Assembly (NCBI GenBank): GCA_035578155.1
Contig: JAPWDM010000005.1
Span: 18,164,877-18,228,876, forward strand
DNA from: Brachynemurus nebulosus
Lineage: Eukaryota; Arthropoda; Insecta; Neuroptera; Myrmeleontidae
Direction: 5' to 3'
Length of the DNA: 64,000 nt
Both the position numbers and the translations under genes were made by a program. Shown here piece by piece: positions 62,142 to 64,000 of the stretch (position 1 is its first letter; every line of letters begins with the position of its first letter). The notes under the pieces were generated by a model. The model was not told the DNA's origin and made no database searches. It saw only the letters and a list, made by a program, of their open reading frames with translations.

Positions 62142-62334
62142 GTTGCAGGCAGTACCAACTAACTGATACATACCAAACACGATTTGTTATTGGAAATTTT
62201 TCGTGCGTTTAATTTCTAAACGAAGGCGCACTGGTCTAAATTATTATTATTACAATACTCAGAGAAATATATTTTACAACATGTATTAATTTCTCCCAAA
62301 TTCGTGATTCCCATGTTTGATACTCCCCTTGTTA

Positions 62335-63875
62335 GAGCAATGGTTCAAGAGCTCTCGTTTTCTTTAATGAAAAACTATATTCTCGGCATCGGACGTGTCT
62401 GGCTGAAGAACTCATCCAAGCGTTTGGGGCTTCCAACGTATTACCCAAATTTCATCAAAATAGGACGTTTCGTTCGAGATATATAAACTTTAGTGAATAT
62501 GACTTTCGGGTTCTTGGTATCTAAAAACAAATTTCTGTCACAGTCCCGGGTTCAAGTTGCACAATGACAGCGGTTGTAATAGCTGAGTTTTCTTTCTGGA
62601 AGTTCGCTGAAAATATAAAGCAAGATATGCCATTGCTAATCGTTATTTTCAAATTGTTTTAGTAATATATCCAGTTTAGAATACAATGCTCTTACGGATC
62701 GGTACAGGATAACAAGAATTCGCAAAACAATGCCTTTTTTCTTTCCTCGCATTAATAACACCTATTCTTCCTGTTTATTAGTAGACAAAATAATTCCTTT
62801 CTATATTATCAAATATCAAAAATACTTTCTTGTTGAATAGCGAAATGTTCTTTTTTCATTTGTATAATTAATTTTCTTAAGATTAATTCATTTAAGAAGA
62901 TGAAATGGCCCGGGACAACAGTGAAGTCGACTAACTGCGATGAACGCTGGCGAAGGCGGGGATGAATGGACGAATGGTAAACGCGGCAAAATGAAACTAA
63001 TAAATTTCATTAACACTTTACCCTTAATTTAATTACAAAAGAAAAATGTTTTTCTTTTAACCATTTCCATCGTTTTACCCTCACAAATGATTTAAATCAA
63101 ATAAACAACACTGGAGAGAAAGAAAGTTTTTCCGAGCGACGGAAAATTCGACATAAAATTTATTTATTATTTTTTTATTTATTTCTTTCATTATATACAA
63201 ATTACTTTATAAATATTTAAATGGGTTTTTATATTTTTAATTTCTGTTTTTCCGCCTTCGAAAATTGACATCATCTTTCACACGACAACAACATAATTAT
63301 TCACGGTACCAACTTATAAAAGTTGATTTCACTGTTATTAACTTTCTGCCTTAATGCCACTTCTTAGGAACGTCAGAAAAATTTATCAAGTTGTTGATGT
63401 GAAGCTTTAAAATATAAAGCTCACTTATACTCTCATACAATTTAAAAAGCTTTTTGTTATAAACTTTTTTTTACGATGTCAATGTACTAACTGAGAAGAA
63501 AATGTTTATATTTGTCAGGTGATCAAGTTCAGAGTTTGAACTTTTAGTACAATTTTGTACTTGCAACTTGCAACTTCAACAAGAAATTTATAGTTTTTTT
63601 TTCTTAAAATGAAATTTTATGTAAGATTGTTGAGCGAAACATGATGGTCTATGTACAGTAAGAAATGGAGAAATGTTGTTAATATCTAATTCATTTTTCA
63701 ACAAGAGGTATGCTCAGAAATAGAGGTAATATCTTTGTCAAGGGTTAGGAGAGACCATAAAGGCCATATATTCCCCCCTCTACAAATTTACTTTACACCA
63801 CATGTACAGCAATTAGTAGACGAAAAAAAATTAATAAATGTAACAATACATAAAATAATGATAAAAAAAAAAAAA
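62335..63875. other. Intergenic AT-rich DNA with a GC-rich patch
   Basis: A GC-rich patch at 62905-62995 (GGCCCGGGACAACAGTGAAG and following) stands out; it has a 21-codon frame from ATG 62902 but no family resemblance. Otherwise nothing was recognised. Confidence 0.4.
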
Positions 63876-64000
63876 CGCCGTGAGCAGCGGGGCCCCATCA
63901 CGGTAGTCGAATTTTCCCCTTCATCTTCGGTATTGAATGTCTACAAGCGAAATGTGATTGAAAGTCTACAACCGAATTGTCATTTTGTTGGTTTCAAAAC
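63876..64000 (-). mobile_element. Helentron-like (HINE) element, copy 4, cut by window edge
   Basis: CGCCGTGAGCAGCGGGGCCC and the following bases match the hairpin end of copies 1-3 base for base as far as the window goes, preceded by an A-run of about 13 (63863-63875). Same orientation as copies 1 and 2. Confidence 0.72.

Larger units (their letters stand above)
61390..62331. mobile_element. TTA-flanked foldback element with tRNA-promoter-like arms
   Basis: Ends CAAGGGGAGTATCAAACATG and its exact complement (62312-62331) are flanked by TTA at 61387-61389 and 62332-62334, a 3-bp duplication as in PIF/Harbinger elements. Arms 61390-61748 and 61950-62331 are diverged inverted copies around a 201-bp spacer. 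Each arm contains sequence resembling a tRNA-derived SINE head. No transposase is present; the short frames in the arms are mirror images. Confidence 0.75.

Noticed and set aside
62902..62995. GC-rich patch with a 21-codon ATG frame
   Set aside because: Too short, no recognisable protein, no splice context; listed only as a composition anomaly.

Overview
The window is AT-rich, intron- and repeat-dominated animal DNA. Jockey-type LINE, Penelope-like, Helentron-like, piggyBac-, hAT-, pogo- and Harbinger-like sequences, a zeste-like Myb remnant and many (TA)n tracts together point to an arthropod, most likely an insect; the order cannot be fixed from the sequence. No bacterial-type operons, rRNA genes or confident tRNA genes are visible.

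Only one stretch looks like a conserved host protein exon: 39398-40714 (+). It has 439 codons, a pyrimidine-rich splice acceptor directly before the ATG and a consensus donor after the last codon. It is richer in G+C than its surroundings and encodes a Ser/Tyr/Gln-rich, probably intracellular protein that I do not recognise. The long AT-rich DNA on both sides is best read as intron or intergenic sequence.

Almost everything else is mobile-element debris. 1-9 kb holds a piggyBac-type MITE (1234-1846), a pogo-like internal-deletion derivative (3695-4638), short MITEs (5541-6497) and a hAT-like element with an 8-bp duplication (7063-8997). 12.7-19.5 kb is a nested cluster: a palindrome-bearing repeat (copy 1), a 1.7-kb Helentron-like (HINE) element (copy 1), a second HINE copy in opposite orientation (copy 3) sitting in the poly(A) tail of a 5'-truncated Jockey-type LINE, a zeste-like fragment and a piggyBac-type MITE. 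19.6-29 kb has foldbacks, a nested CACTGAG-ended element with two MITEs inside, and a TTAA-flanked element. 31.1-32.4 kb is a Penelope-like element remnant: a GIY-YIG endonuclease ORF between inverted terminal repeats, each carrying a hammerhead-ribozyme-like motif. 34-39.4 kb has a TA-flanked element with repeated CCCGGACA boxes, an inverted-repeat element with a Cys-rich coding remnant, and a 385-bp-arm foldback ending 56 bp before the host exon. 44-47.6 kb has two copies of a CACAGT-ended MITE. 49-51 kb is HINE copy 2. 51.5 kb is a 31-bp minisatellite, 54.9-56.3 kb second copies of two earlier elements, 57.5-58.6 kb a palindromic satellite of about 100-bp units, 61.4-62.3 kb a TTA-flanked foldback with tRNA-promoter-like boxes in both arms, and HINE copy 4 runs off the right edge.

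The most informative signals are structural: the HINE family (asymmetric inverted termini, 3' hairpin, insertion into A/T runs), the ribozyme-bearing Penelope terminal repeats, and a readable insertion order at 16.07-18.96 kb. All identifications come from reading the sequence by eye, without database comparison.
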